Assembly (NCBI GenBank): GCA_014382245.1
Contig: JACNKC010000091.1
Coordinates: 1-42,738, forward strand
From: Pseudomonadota bacterium
GTDB taxonomy: Bacteria > Desulfobacterota > Binatia > UBA1149
DNA length: 42,738 nt
Reading direction: 5' to 3'
This document shows, piece by piece, positions 1 through 6,997 of this stretch. The translations under genes were made by a program, and so were the position numbers. The notes under the pieces are model-generated. The model was not told where the DNA came from. It did no database searches and saw only the letters and a program-made list of their open reading frames with translations. The stretch's first letter is position 1. Every line of letters begins with the position of its first letter.

Positions 1-235
1 CGCGAGTTCGTGGATGCTCTGAGTTCTTCGTACCACAGGTGCTTGCTACCCTTGCAGGGGTGGCACCTCTGGGGGCGGCGTGTTCGTGGTTGCTCTGAGG
101 GTCTTTTGTCTTTCGACCTGCTGAAAATGGCAGGTAGTGAGATGGTCATTAACAGTGTTGCTTTTCCGTTGTTATGGAGCTGCGCATAAAATTGATTTGC
201 TGTGTCTTCTGCGTCGTTTGATCTTTTAATATGTA
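1..235. other. Low-GC left edge, no assignable gene
   Basis: This stretch and the next 30 bases are visibly poorer in G and C than the rest of the window, most clearly at about 181-270. Plus frame 1 is open from the edge to a TAA at 187-189 (62 codons, no start in the window). A minus-strand frame is open from an ATG at 147-149 to the edge. Neither translation resembles a family I know, and both overlap a non-coding-looking repeat, so neither is called as a gene. The sequence could be the remnant of an insertion or an intergenic region that the truncated DUF3604 gene now reads into. Confidence 0.4.
6..136. repeat. Two-copy box-plus-hairpin repeat
   Basis: An 18-base box, GTTCGTGG(A/T)TGCTCTGAG, occurs at 6-23 and 82-99 with 17 of 18 bases identical, spaced 76 bp apart. 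Each copy is followed by an inverted repeat. After the first copy, CCACAGGTGC at 33-42 pairs with GCACCTCTGG at 63-72 with one mismatch, and a second short stem lies inside. After the second copy, ACCTGC at 116-121 pairs with GCAGGT at 130-135. The 76-bp period is not a multiple of three, which argues against a protein repeat. It looks like a short extragenic repetitive element, but the window edge hides its full extent. Confidence 0.45.
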
Positions 236-1702
236 TTACTTATTTCCTGGTGCATTTTTTGACTCCCTGACCCCTCCCATCGGCACACCGGAGGAGTAAC
301 CTTCCCGCGCAAAATTTTTGGCTTCGCACATGTCGTCGGCGAGTTCCCACGCTGCAAAGAGTCGCAGGAGCATACGCGGACCGCTGGTCGCGTAGGTCTC
401 GCGCCTTCGCAGGGCGGCAAAGAGTGCTGGGCGGGAGTTCTCTTCGGCCCACAGAACCACGAGGCCCCCTGGGTTGTTCTCAATATTGTCGGGTAGCCCC
501 GGCGCGAGGTCACTGCCCGCGGGCTTACCTGCCCCACCATGGCCCAGGAACGAGGTTTCCTCGGCCGCGCCCGCCGCCGCGAGGTGAGTGTCGGTGCCGC
601 CTATCAAACCAAAGCGGTAGGGGTTCTGTCCTGTTGAATCTTCGACGACAAGACCGTGCAGCAACGCGTTCCGCACAAAACTCATCGGCCCCGCCTCGCG
701 CCTCAACCAGGGAAACGTATTGCCAATGAAATCATCGTAGGGCAGTTTTTCGAACCCGCAGTACTCGTCGGCCTCACCAGCGCCGATACGGCACTCCGAG
801 TCGCCCTTGTGCTGCATCATCTCGACCAGCGGTTCAAAATCCGCGCGTCGCCGAGCATAGTCAGCCGTCATGGCTTCGCCGTCGGGCCCGCCTGTGGGAA
901 ACATCAGCCCGCCGCTCAAGTTGGAGTTGTGGGGAATAGAAACGACCGAGCAGCCTTCGCCGGTGTTGAGACAGTCGCGCTCGAGAGCATCCCACAACCT
1001 CCGCGGCGAAGGCGCATCCACATAGCTGGCCGGCTCGACGGGCACCTCGGAACTACCAAAAATGATGTTTCGGTGCAGGTTCCTCCCGTTGGGGCTTCCG
1101 GTCCACTCGTAACCAACGAAGCTGGTAAAAGAACAGGCCGAACTGCGATCGTAATACTGTTCGGCTGCCGCTTGGACCTCGCTCCAACTACTCAACATCG
1201 CCCGCCTGCAGTCGTCGCCATTCTCGCCACAGAACCCGAAGCGCTCCGGGCTCTCAGAAGCCATTGCCTTGTTGTTCATCAGGTAATAAGCAGCCCTCGG
1301 CCAATACCGAAACAAGCGGCAAACGAACGAATCGTGACCGGCCATGCCCGGCGTTTCGCAGATTCTGAGCTCGCCGAATAATTCGGCGTGGTCAGTGACC
1401 GCGGCAAAATCCAACGGCCTCTCAAGCGTTACCTCCCTCATGGGGTTGCCCGAAGCATCGTAGGGCTGGATGCCCAGCGTGCCCCCACTTGCAAAATTAT
1501 AGGCATCGACCGGCCTCCCTCGTGTGCCCTGCGTCGCCGCGTCCAGGGACAACGCGGTGTGAACGTGGAGATCGCCGAACCAGGGCAGGCGCAGGGGGTC
1601 GTTCAACTCGCAGGGCTCGCGCGCGGCCAACGCAACAGGCGGAAGTACTATCAAGGCGAATACGAGGGAAACTGATACCAAGCGAATCACGGGCGGCAGC
1701 AT
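236..1702 (-). CDS. DUF3604/PHP-domain protein, C-terminally truncated
   Basis: This is a secreted DUF3604 family protein with a PHP-type metal-binding fold; its substrate is unknown. The metal-binding signatures are visible: GDLHVHT (His-x-His) just after the signal peptide, then AVTDHAE, a GYEWT...NLHRN segment, IPHNSN, and GGTDTH. The start at 1702 is chosen because MLPPVIRLVSVSLVFALIVL...ALA makes a clean Sec signal peptide; a GTG at 1777 would add 25 residues in front of it. From memory, family members continue about 120-150 residues past a GVPMGGDLP segment. Here the protein reads GVPMGG and then ten unrelated residues before the stop. The break coincides with the drop in GC content, so the 3' end was probably lost by an insertion, deletion or recombination. 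It is likely non-functional or altered. The family call is firm; the activity is not known. Confidence 0.8.
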   Translation of the reverse strand: MLPPVIRLVSVSLVFALIVLPPVALAAREPCELNDPLRLPWFGDLHVHTALSLDAATQGTRGRPVDAYNFASGGTLGIQPYDASGNPMREVTLERPLDFAAVTDHAELFGELRICETPGMAGHDSFVCRLFRYWPRAAYYLMNNKAMASESPERFGFCGENGDDCRRAMLSSWSEVQAAAEQYYDRSSACSFTSFVGYEWTGSPNGRNLHRNIIFGSSEVPVEPASYVDAPSPRRLWDALERDCLNTGEGCSVVSIPHNSNLSGGLMFPTGGPDGEAMTADYARRRADFEPLVEMMQHKGDSECRIGAGEADEYCGFEKLPYDDFIGNTFPWLRREAGPMSFVRNALLHGLVVEDSTGQNPYRFGLIGGTDTHLAAAGAAEETSFLGHGGAGKPAGSDLAPGLPDNIENNPGGLVVLWAEENSRPALFAALRRRETYATSGPRMLLRLFAAWELADDMCEAKNFAREGYSSGVPMGGVRESKNAPGNK

Positions 1703-1815
1703 AGCTGCCACCCGATCAAGTGGGAACCCCCGGGGGAAATCGCCCCACGGCACAGCAACGAGTCCCCGCACTGTCACCAGGAAACCTGGATCAAGAAAGC
1801 ACTATCAGCTGAGCG

Positions 1816-2082
1816 CTATCCGCTGTGCGGGCGGAACGATGCGAGCGGAATCGCCATGTTCAGATCTTCCGACGCCTGCTCAAGGCTGAACAGTTGCTCG
1901 ACTTCAACACCCAGTGCCTCACTGAGCAGCAGCGCTTCGCGAACCGAGGGTTGAGCCCTGCGGTTCTTCAGGCGATTGATGCGCGGCCTCGATAAGCCGG
2001 TGCGCCTCGCCAGCTCGCCGTCGGTCCAACCGCGATCGTACAGCATCTTGGAAATCAGATTTGTAACTGTTGTGCCCGGCAT
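1816..2082 (-). CDS. Small XRE-family HTH regulator
   Basis: An 88-residue DNA-binding protein made almost only of a Cro/C1-type helix-turn-helix. Residues about 6-60 hold the fold, with ELARRTGLSRPRINRLKNRR as helices 2-3 and the usual ALGVEVEQLF helix after it. There is no ligand-binding or membrane domain, so it probably acts as a homodimeric repressor or activator. The ATG at 2082 is preferred over longer in-frame starts because GGGAGAGG lies just upstream and the residues before it are low-complexity. A second small HTH gene lies 118 bp upstream on the same strand, and a strong inverted repeat sits in that gap. Its target is not known. Confidence 0.8.
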   Translation of the reverse strand: MPGTTVTNLISKMLYDRGWTDGELARRTGLSRPRINRLKNRRAQPSVREALLLSEALGVEVEQLFSLEQASEDLNMAIPLASFRPHSG

Positions 2083-2111
2083 ATTCTCATTCCTCTCCCT
2101 TCCACTTCCCC

Positions 2112-2141
2112 GTCGATCCCGGGCCCCCACCCCGGGTCGAC
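2112..2141. promoter_or_regulatory. Inverted repeat between two HTH genes
   Basis: GTCGA-T-CCCGGG (2112-2123) and CCCGGGTCGAC (2131-2141) form an 11-bp stem with one bulged T and a 7-base loop. It lies 30 bp upstream of the start of the 88-residue HTH gene and downstream of the second HTH gene. There is no T-run on either side, so it is not a classical intrinsic terminator. It could be an operator for one of the HTH proteins or an RNA structure that controls the downstream gene. The function is inferred from position only. Confidence 0.4.
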
Positions 2142-2200
2142 TAGATCCCGTAACACCAGAAACTGTCACCCTCAGCGCTCGCCAGTACCGCCGGTTCCGT

Positions 2201-2503
2201 TCACGCAGAGCTGCCCCCGGCCACTGCCCTGGCCAGCAGTGGCTCGTCAAAGGGGTGGCCGACCGCTCCAAGCGCAACCACGCCTTCTTCGGTCGCCGTA
2301 ATGGAGTAGAGCTCCCTCAAGGGAAGGCCCAGCACCCGGCTCATAGACAACGCGTTGCCCAGTGGCGGATCTGTACCCTCTATCACCATGCGCCTGACCG
2401 TCGAGTAAGAAATCCCCGTCAAGTCAGATAGGTCCACCAGGGTCAGCTGCCGACCCTTGCTGATCTCGCCAAGCCTGTTCTCGAGTGATGAGTTAGTTGC
2501 CAT
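2201..2503 (-). CDS. Second small HTH regulator
   Basis: A 100-residue protein with one XRE-type helix-turn-helix. Residues about 10-65 contain LVDLSDLTGISYSTVRRMVI as the HTH core, followed by LSMSRVLGLPLRELY, the usual closing helix. The C-terminal 30 residues are rich in Gly, Ala and Val and have no recognised domain. The ATG at 2503 is preferred to a GTG at 2512 because AAGGTGG sits 5 bases before it. It is divergent from the sirtuin gene, with only 61 bp between the two starts, so it is well placed to control both itself and the sirtuin. It is not a close copy of the neighbouring HTH protein, so recent duplication is unlikely. Confidence 0.75.
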   Translation of the reverse strand: MATNSSLENRLGEISKGRQLTLVDLSDLTGISYSTVRRMVIEGTDPPLGNALSMSRVLGLPLRELYSITATEEGVVALGAVGHPFDEPLLARAVAGGSSA

Positions 2504-2564
2504 ATTTTCCACCTTTCTCGCGCTGTTAGGCGCCGTTACAAGCAGGCTACCTAATTGGAGCCAT

Positions 2565-3395
2565 ATGGGTCAAGGCAATACCGACCCCCTGTGCGGGATT
2601 TCGCAAGACGACTGTGATGTTACTTTGCCCGTGGACGCTCAACAGCGCTTCAGCGCGGTAAAAAACTGGCTAACCGACGCCACACGCGTCACGGTTCTTA
2701 CCGGCGCGGGCATTTCAACTGACTCCGGTATTCCTGATTTTCGAGGTCCGCAAGGCTTGTGGACCCGAGATCCCGAGGCCGAAAAGATGGCCACCATCGA
2801 CAACTACATGTCCGACCCCCAGGTCAGGAAAAAAGCCTGGCAGTGGAAACTTGAACAGATGGGAGCAGAGCGAAAACCCAACCCCGGGCACGACGCGTTG
2901 GTCGAGCTCGAGCTGAGTGGCAAACTGCTCGCCGTGGTTACTCAGAACGTAGATGGTTTTCACCAGCAGGCGGGCAACTCGGCAGACAAGGTCATCGAAA
3001 TCCACGGCACCATGCGCGAGGCGATCTGCATGGCCTGCGGCGACAGGACCGGCATAGAGACCACCCTCGACCGGGTGCGAGCGGGTGAACTCGACCCTGC
3101 CTGTCCATTGTGCGAAGGCATACTCAAATCGGCCACGATCAGCTTCGGCCAGGGCCTGGTCGAGGAAGACCTGGCACGAGCACAGCGTGCGGCCCTGGAC
3201 TGTGATCTACTGCTCGCGATCGGCAGCACGCTGACGGTCTATCCCGTAGCCGCGATGGTCCCCACTGCCAGGGAGGCAGGCGCCATCGTGGTAATAATCA
3301 ACGGCGAAGCTACGGGCATGGACGAGATCGCACACGCCGTACTTCGCGGCTCGATCAGCGATCTACTACCTCGGCTCCTGTCGGCCCGGGGATAA
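2565..3395 (+). CDS. cobB: SIR2-family NAD-dependent protein deacylase
   Basis: A cytoplasmic sirtuin that removes acyl groups from lysines while splitting NAD+ into nicotinamide and O-acyl-ADP-ribose. The motifs run in order: TGAGIS at 47-52, GIPDFRG at 55-61, TQNVDG at 126-131, catalytic His147 in IEIHGT, and a zinc ribbon with Cys155, Cys158, Cys180 and Cys183. After the ribbon it reads LKSATISFGQ where CobB of E. coli has a PxVVWFGE-type segment, so it belongs to another bacterial sirtuin subgroup. The ATG at 2565 has GGAG four bases upstream; the longer reading frame from 2457 runs into the HTH promoter region. It is one of only two protein genes here on the plus strand and is divergent from a regulator. 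The 276-residue length is normal. Confidence 0.9.
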   Translation: MGQGNTDPLCGISQDDCDVTLPVDAQQRFSAVKNWLTDATRVTVLTGAGISTDSGIPDFRGPQGLWTRDPEAEKMATIDNYMSDPQVRKKAWQWKLEQMGAERKPNPGHDALVELELSGKLLAVVTQNVDGFHQQAGNSADKVIEIHGTMREAICMACGDRTGIETTLDRVRAGELDPACPLCEGILKSATISFGQGLVEEDLARAQRAALDCDLLLAIGSTLTVYPVAAMVPTAREAGAIVVIINGEATGMDEIAHAVLRGSISDLLPRLLSARG

Positions 3396-3445
3396 CCGCC
3401 GTCGCCGGTAGACACAGCAAGGAGGGTTTCTTGAGGGTGAGTGGG

Positions 3446-3522
3446 TGGGTGCGGGGGAGGGATTTGAACCCTCGACCTGCGGGTTATGAGCCCGCCGAGC
3501 TACCAGACTGCTCCACCCCGCG
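3446..3522 (-). tRNA. Initiator tRNA-fMet (CAU)
   Basis: The sequence folds into a full 77-nt tRNA with encoded CCA. Initiator hallmarks are present: the first acceptor position is an unpaired C1 opposite A72, the D-stem has A11-U24, and the anticodon stem ends in three G-C pairs (GGG/CCC) around the CUCAUAA loop with anticodon CAU. The T arm is GAGGG-TTCAAAT-CCCTC. The discriminator base reads C73, whereas initiator tRNAs normally have A73. It lies 34 bp downstream of the rluB stop on the same strand, so it may be read through from that operon or have its own promoter. Confidence 0.95.
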
Positions 3523-3556
3523 AACCTTGACTAGGGCCGGGTAGAGGAGAAGTCAA

Positions 3557-4342
3557 TCAGTCGAGGTCGGCGGCGGCTCGCAGGGCCTTGATTTCTTTGT
3601 GCTCAAGTCGGCGTACCGAGTCGACTACCTGCCGTCCGAGCTTGAGCGGCCCCAGTACGATGCGCCTGAGTTTGTCCACCCTCAAGCCCACCTCTTCCAT
3701 CATCCTGCGGACCACGTGCTTGCGACCCTCGGCCACGGTTACTTCGAGCCAGACCTTGGTCTCGCCACGTCCCACTCGCCTTATTCGCTCGGCCCTCGCC
3801 CTGCCGTCACCCAGAGACACGCCGTTGAGCAACCTGTCGAGCTGCCTCTGCCTCGGCGGCGGGTTCACCTTCACACGGTAGACTTTTTCGATCTCGTAGG
3901 AGGGGTGCATGAGACGGACCGCGAGTTCGCCGTCATTGGTCAGAAGGAGCAAGCCGCTGCTGTTAAGGTCGAGCCGCCCCACTGGAACCACCGGGCTGCC
4001 CAGGGTCTGCACCACGTCACCGATGCAGAAGCGCCCGCGCGTGTCTTTCATCGTCGACACGCAGCCGGTGGGCTTGTGATAAGCGTAGTACTCCAGCCGG
4101 TGAGGCCCCGCGATCAGCCGACCGTTGACCTTGACGTGATCCTTTCCCGGCACAACGGTACTGCCGGGTTCGGTGACGACCTTGCCGTTGACAGTGACAT
4201 CGCCCAACTGCATCAGTCTCTCGGCCTCACGGCGCGAGGCGATACCCGCCCGTGCTATGTAGACGTGCAGTCGCTGCCGGACCTCAGAGCCTCCCTTCTC
4301 AGCAGGGTCAGTCTTTTTCAGCGGCTTCTTTGATTTCGTCAT
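3557..4342 (-). CDS. rluB: rRNA pseudouridine synthase, RsuA/RluB type
   Basis: This enzyme isomerises a uridine of ribosomal RNA (23S U2605 for RluB) to pseudouridine. An S4 RNA-binding domain occupies about residues 22-70 (VYIARAGIASRREAERL). The catalytic domain follows, with the active-site aspartate in VGRLDLNSSGLLLLTNDG and the family motif RMMEEVG near the C-terminus. The length of 261 residues fits the small RsuA/RluB group and lacks the long tail of E. coli RluB. The start is ATG at 4342 with a GTG directly before it; GAGGG lies just upstream. The gene overlaps the end of scpB by 35 bases, so the two are probably translated together. RluB is favoured over RsuA or RluE because of the scpAB neighbourhood. 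Confidence 0.88.
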   Translation of the reverse strand: MTKSKKPLKKTDPAEKGGSEVRQRLHVYIARAGIASRREAERLMQLGDVTVNGKVVTEPGSTVVPGKDHVKVNGRLIAGPHRLEYYAYHKPTGCVSTMKDTRGRFCIGDVVQTLGSPVVPVGRLDLNSSGLLLLTNDGELAVRLMHPSYEIEKVYRVKVNPPPRQRQLDRLLNGVSLGDGRARAERIRRVGRGETKVWLEVTVAEGRKHVVRRMMEEVGLRVDKLRRIVLGPLKLGRQVVDSVRRLEHKEIKALRAAADLD

Positions 4343-5177
4343 CACCCTCGGTCGCCTGTTCGGTCGAAATCGTGCCGGCTGGAGGCGCGTCGTCGGCTAT
4401 CGCGTCGGCAGCTATCGTGTCGTCGGCCATCACGTCGCCGGGCTCCAGCGGCAGCACCCCCGCCTCGTCGGCCGCCCCTTGTTCAAACTCTGCCTTATCG
4501 GCCAGCATCAGCATTTCGTCACCGAGTTCGGCAAGGCGCGGCATGGCTGCCAGGTCCTTCAATCCAAACAACTCGAGGAAGTCTTTCGTAGTTTCGTAGA
4601 CCAGGGGTCGTCCCGGAACATCGAGGCGACCCGCGATGCGGATCAGCCGTTTCTCGACGAGGTTCTCGAGCACGCCCCCGCTGTCTACCCCGCGCACCCC
4701 TTCTATGCCCTGCCTGGTAGTCGGTTGCTTGTAGGCCACCACGGTGAGTGTCTCGACCGCAGCTCGACTCAAGCGATAAGGACGCTCCTTGAACAAGCGC
4801 CGCACAGGTTCGGCGTGCTCAGCTGCGGTACGGTACTGCCAACCTCCAGCCACCTCGACCAGCCGCACCCCCCTCGCCTCGCATTCGGCCTGTAACTCCT
4901 GCAGGGCCGCGGTGACCTCCTGCCTGCTTGCACCGCGCACGGCCTTGGCCAAGCGACCAGCGTTGATGGCTTCACCAGAGGCAAATACCAGGGCCTCTAC
5001 CAGTGGCTTGAGGCGATCTACCGGCCAACTTCCTTGACTCGGCTGCGAGTGGTCCCCGGCCCCGGCGTCATCGCCCTTCAACGCGGCGTCATCTTCGTTC
5101 GGCACTCCTTCTGCAGACACGTCATCCGGGCTGCTTTCTCCAGCGTTCAGTTCTTCAATCGTGCTTTCTTCAGCCAT
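4308..5177 (-). CDS. scpB: Segregation and condensation protein B
   Basis: ScpB is the winged-helix kite subunit that, with ScpA and the SMC ATPase, organises and segregates the chromosome. The two winged-helix domains lie at about residues 50-215: PLVEALVFASGE, the YKQPTTRQGIEGVRGVDS motif, and GRPLVYETTKDFLELFGL. Both ends are long, acidic and probably disordered: about 45 residues at the N-terminus and 65 at the C-terminus, giving 289 residues against about 180-200 in typical members. ATG 5177 is chosen because it has AAGGAG upstream and overlaps the scpA stop by 8 bases. No smc gene is visible in the window. Confidence 0.93.
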   Translation of the reverse strand: MAEESTIEELNAGESSPDDVSAEGVPNEDDAALKGDDAGAGDHSQPSQGSWPVDRLKPLVEALVFASGEAINAGRLAKAVRGASRQEVTAALQELQAECEARGVRLVEVAGGWQYRTAAEHAEPVRRLFKERPYRLSRAAVETLTVVAYKQPTTRQGIEGVRGVDSGGVLENLVEKRLIRIAGRLDVPGRPLVYETTKDFLELFGLKDLAAMPRLAELGDEMLMLADKAEFEQGAADEAGVLPLEPGDVMADDTIAADAIADDAPPAGTISTEQATEGDDEIKEAAEKD

Positions 5178-5994
5178 CAAGCTGTTGCTCCTTTTCGACT
5201 TCCTCGTCCTCGTCTTCTTTTCCGTGGGCCAGGGGGCCATAGGTATCCAGCAACGCGTACAAGCGGTCGTCGTGGTCATGCCCCATCGACTTCACGCGGA
5301 TCTCCGGCGACCCTTCGTCCTGCATCGCATGAATGATGCCCATCTTCATCAACTCCAGGAGACCTATAAACGTTGCAATAACCAGTCCGCGGGTGGGACT
5401 GTCGCCGAACAGCTCGTCAAAAGTGAGACTCTCTACGACGTCCAGCCGACCGAGCATCTCCCGCACCGCGTCCGCGACGTGGTACTCCTCGGAATCCACA
5501 ACGTGGGGTATGCGCGCAGCCGCGCGCGCGAGCACGCGCCTGAGGGCCTCGAGCAAGTCAGGAAGTTCGACCTGGGCAAAACCCGGGTCCTCGGCCTCGT
5601 TGCGGGGCGGTGGTGAAGCCGCACGGCGAAAAACATCCCGATCGATCAACGCCCTGTCACGGAGGGTATCGGCGGCCTCGCGGTAGCGCTGGTACTCGGC
5701 CAGCTGCCCCACGAGATCCTGCACCGGGTCGTCGTCTTCTTCCTCTTCCTCGTCGTCACGGGGCAGCAATAACCGCGACTTGATGTGCATCAAGGTGGCG
5801 GCCATCAGGAGATACTCGCCCGCCACATCGAGGTCCAGCTCTTCGAACATCTCGAGATAGGCCAGGTACTGGTCGGTGATATCACTGAGCGGAAGATGAT
5901 AAATATCTACCTCGTTGGTCTTCACGAGGTGGAGCAAGAGGTCCAGGGGGCCCTCGAAGGCGTCCATGTTCACCCTGTAGGACGCCACGTTCAT
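5170..5994 (-). CDS. scpA: Segregation and condensation protein A
   Basis: ScpA is the kleisin that bridges the SMC heads and binds the ScpB dimer. The N-terminal kleisin motif FEGPLDLLLHLV (residues 13-24) and the helix MHIKSRLLLP (about 69-78) are typical, and the C-terminal winged helix is near VVESLTFDELFG. A run of Asp and Glu follows LLLPRDD, and the last 15 residues are also acidic. The ATG overlaps the trpS stop in an ATGA, and the stop overlaps scpB by 8 bases. The three genes are therefore very likely one transcript with coupled translation. The 274-residue length is usual. Confidence 0.95.
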   Translation of the reverse strand: MNVASYRVNMDAFEGPLDLLLHLVKTNEVDIYHLPLSDITDQYLAYLEMFEELDLDVAGEYLLMAATLMHIKSRLLLPRDDEEEEEDDDPVQDLVGQLAEYQRYREAADTLRDRALIDRDVFRRAASPPPRNEAEDPGFAQVELPDLLEALRRVLARAAARIPHVVDSEEYHVADAVREMLGRLDVVESLTFDELFGDSPTRGLVIATFIGLLELMKMGIIHAMQDEGSPEIRVKSMGHDHDDRLYALLDTYGPLAHGKEDEDEEVEKEQQLDG

Positions 5995-6992
5995 GCCAGG
6001 CCCATAACCGCCCGCACCCTGGTCATGGTGAGTTCCGCTTTCTGCCTGGCGCGTTCATTGCCGGCGGCGAGCACCTCGTCGACCAGCCCACTGCTGACCG
6101 AGAGTTTTTCACGGCGCTCGCGTATCGGGCGCAGCTGTTCGAGCACGTGGCCGATCATTATCTTCTTGCAGTCCAGGCACCCGATCGAAGCGCTGCGACA
6201 GCCCTCCGAGACCTCCTTGCGCTCTTCGTCGCTCGAATAGATTTCGTGCAGCTCGTAGACCGGGCATTCCTCGGGCACGCCGGGGTCGGTCCTGCGCTGC
6301 CTGCGCGTATCGGTTTTCATGCGCGACAGCCGGGCCGTAACGTCTTCTTCACTATCGCCCAGGCCCACCGAATTGCCGTAGCTCTTGCTCATTTTGCGGC
6401 CGTCGGTGCCGGGTACGCGGGCTGCCTTTACTACCAGCCCCTTCGGCTCGGGAAAAACCTCGCCGTAGTAGCGATTGAAGCGACGTGCCACCTCGCGCGT
6501 GAGCTCAACGTGCGACAGTTGGTCTTCGCCCACCGGAACACGATCGCCACCGTAGACCAGGATATCGGCCGCCTGCAGCAAGGGGTAGCCAAGAAAACCG
6601 TAAGTCGACAGGTCCCGGTTTTCGAACTGCTGCTGCTGTTCCTTGTAAGTGGGCACCCTCTCCAGCCAGGGCACCGGAATTATCATGGCAAACAGCAGGT
6701 GCAGCTCAGCGTGTTGCTTGACACTCGACTGGTTGAAGATCGTGGCCTTGTCGGGGTCCAGCCCGGCCGCGAGCCAGTCGAGAACCATGGCCCCCGTACT
6801 GGCCTTGATACCCGAAGGATCCTTGTACTCGGTCGTGAGCGCGTGCCAGTCAGCAACGAAGAAAAAACTCTCGAAGCCCTGCTGCAGTTCCAGCCAGTTG
6901 TGGATCGCCCCGTTTAGATGACCCAGGTGCAGGCTGCCCGTGGGCCGCATACCCGATACCACGACACCTTTCGTCTTTGTCTTCGCAGCCAC
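5991..6992 (-). CDS. trpS: Tryptophanyl-tRNA synthetase
   Basis: A cytoplasmic class I aminoacyl-tRNA synthetase that charges tRNA-Trp. The HIGH box is HLGH at 22-25 and the KMSKS loop is intact at 200-204. The motif GEDQLSHVELTREVARRFN and the PLLQAADILVYG segment are typical of bacterial TrpRS. A Cys-containing stretch (CRSASIGCLDCKK) lies near residues 265-277, a pattern seen in a subset of TrpRS enzymes. The start is GTG at 6992, five bases from the preceding stop, with GGGGTAGGGG upstream. It leads the trpS-scpA-scpB-rluB group. Confidence 0.96.
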   Translation of the reverse strand: MAAKTKTKGVVVSGMRPTGSLHLGHLNGAIHNWLELQQGFESFFFVADWHALTTEYKDPSGIKASTGAMVLDWLAAGLDPDKATIFNQSSVKQHAELHLLFAMIIPVPWLERVPTYKEQQQQFENRDLSTYGFLGYPLLQAADILVYGGDRVPVGEDQLSHVELTREVARRFNRYYGEVFPEPKGLVVKAARVPGTDGRKMSKSYGNSVGLGDSEEDVTARLSRMKTDTRRQRRTDPGVPEECPVYELHEIYSSDEERKEVSEGCRSASIGCLDCKKIMIGHVLEQLRPIRERREKLSVSSGLVDEVLAAGNERARQKAELTMTRVRAVMGLA

Positions 6993-6997
6993 CGCCC

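Noticed and set aside
1-149. Open minus-strand frame with a CHPC motif to the edge
   Set aside because: Short, no ribosome site, overlaps the same repeat; a transposase fragment could not be supported.
1-189. Open plus-strand frame from the window edge (62 codons)
   Set aside because: No start in the window, no recognisable family, and it overlaps a repeat whose period is not a multiple of three.
656-1381. Long plus-strand frame opposite the DUF3604 gene
   Set aside because: It is the antisense shadow of a gene with clear PHP motifs; it has no family match.
1777-1789. CCAGG-AAA-CCTGG hairpin as terminator of the HTH gene
   Set aside because: Short stem with no T-run on the minus strand.
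2565-3395. Sirtuin as a phage-defence SIR2 effector
   Set aside because: It has the compact deacylase layout with zinc ribbon and no added effector, Argonaute or sensor domain.
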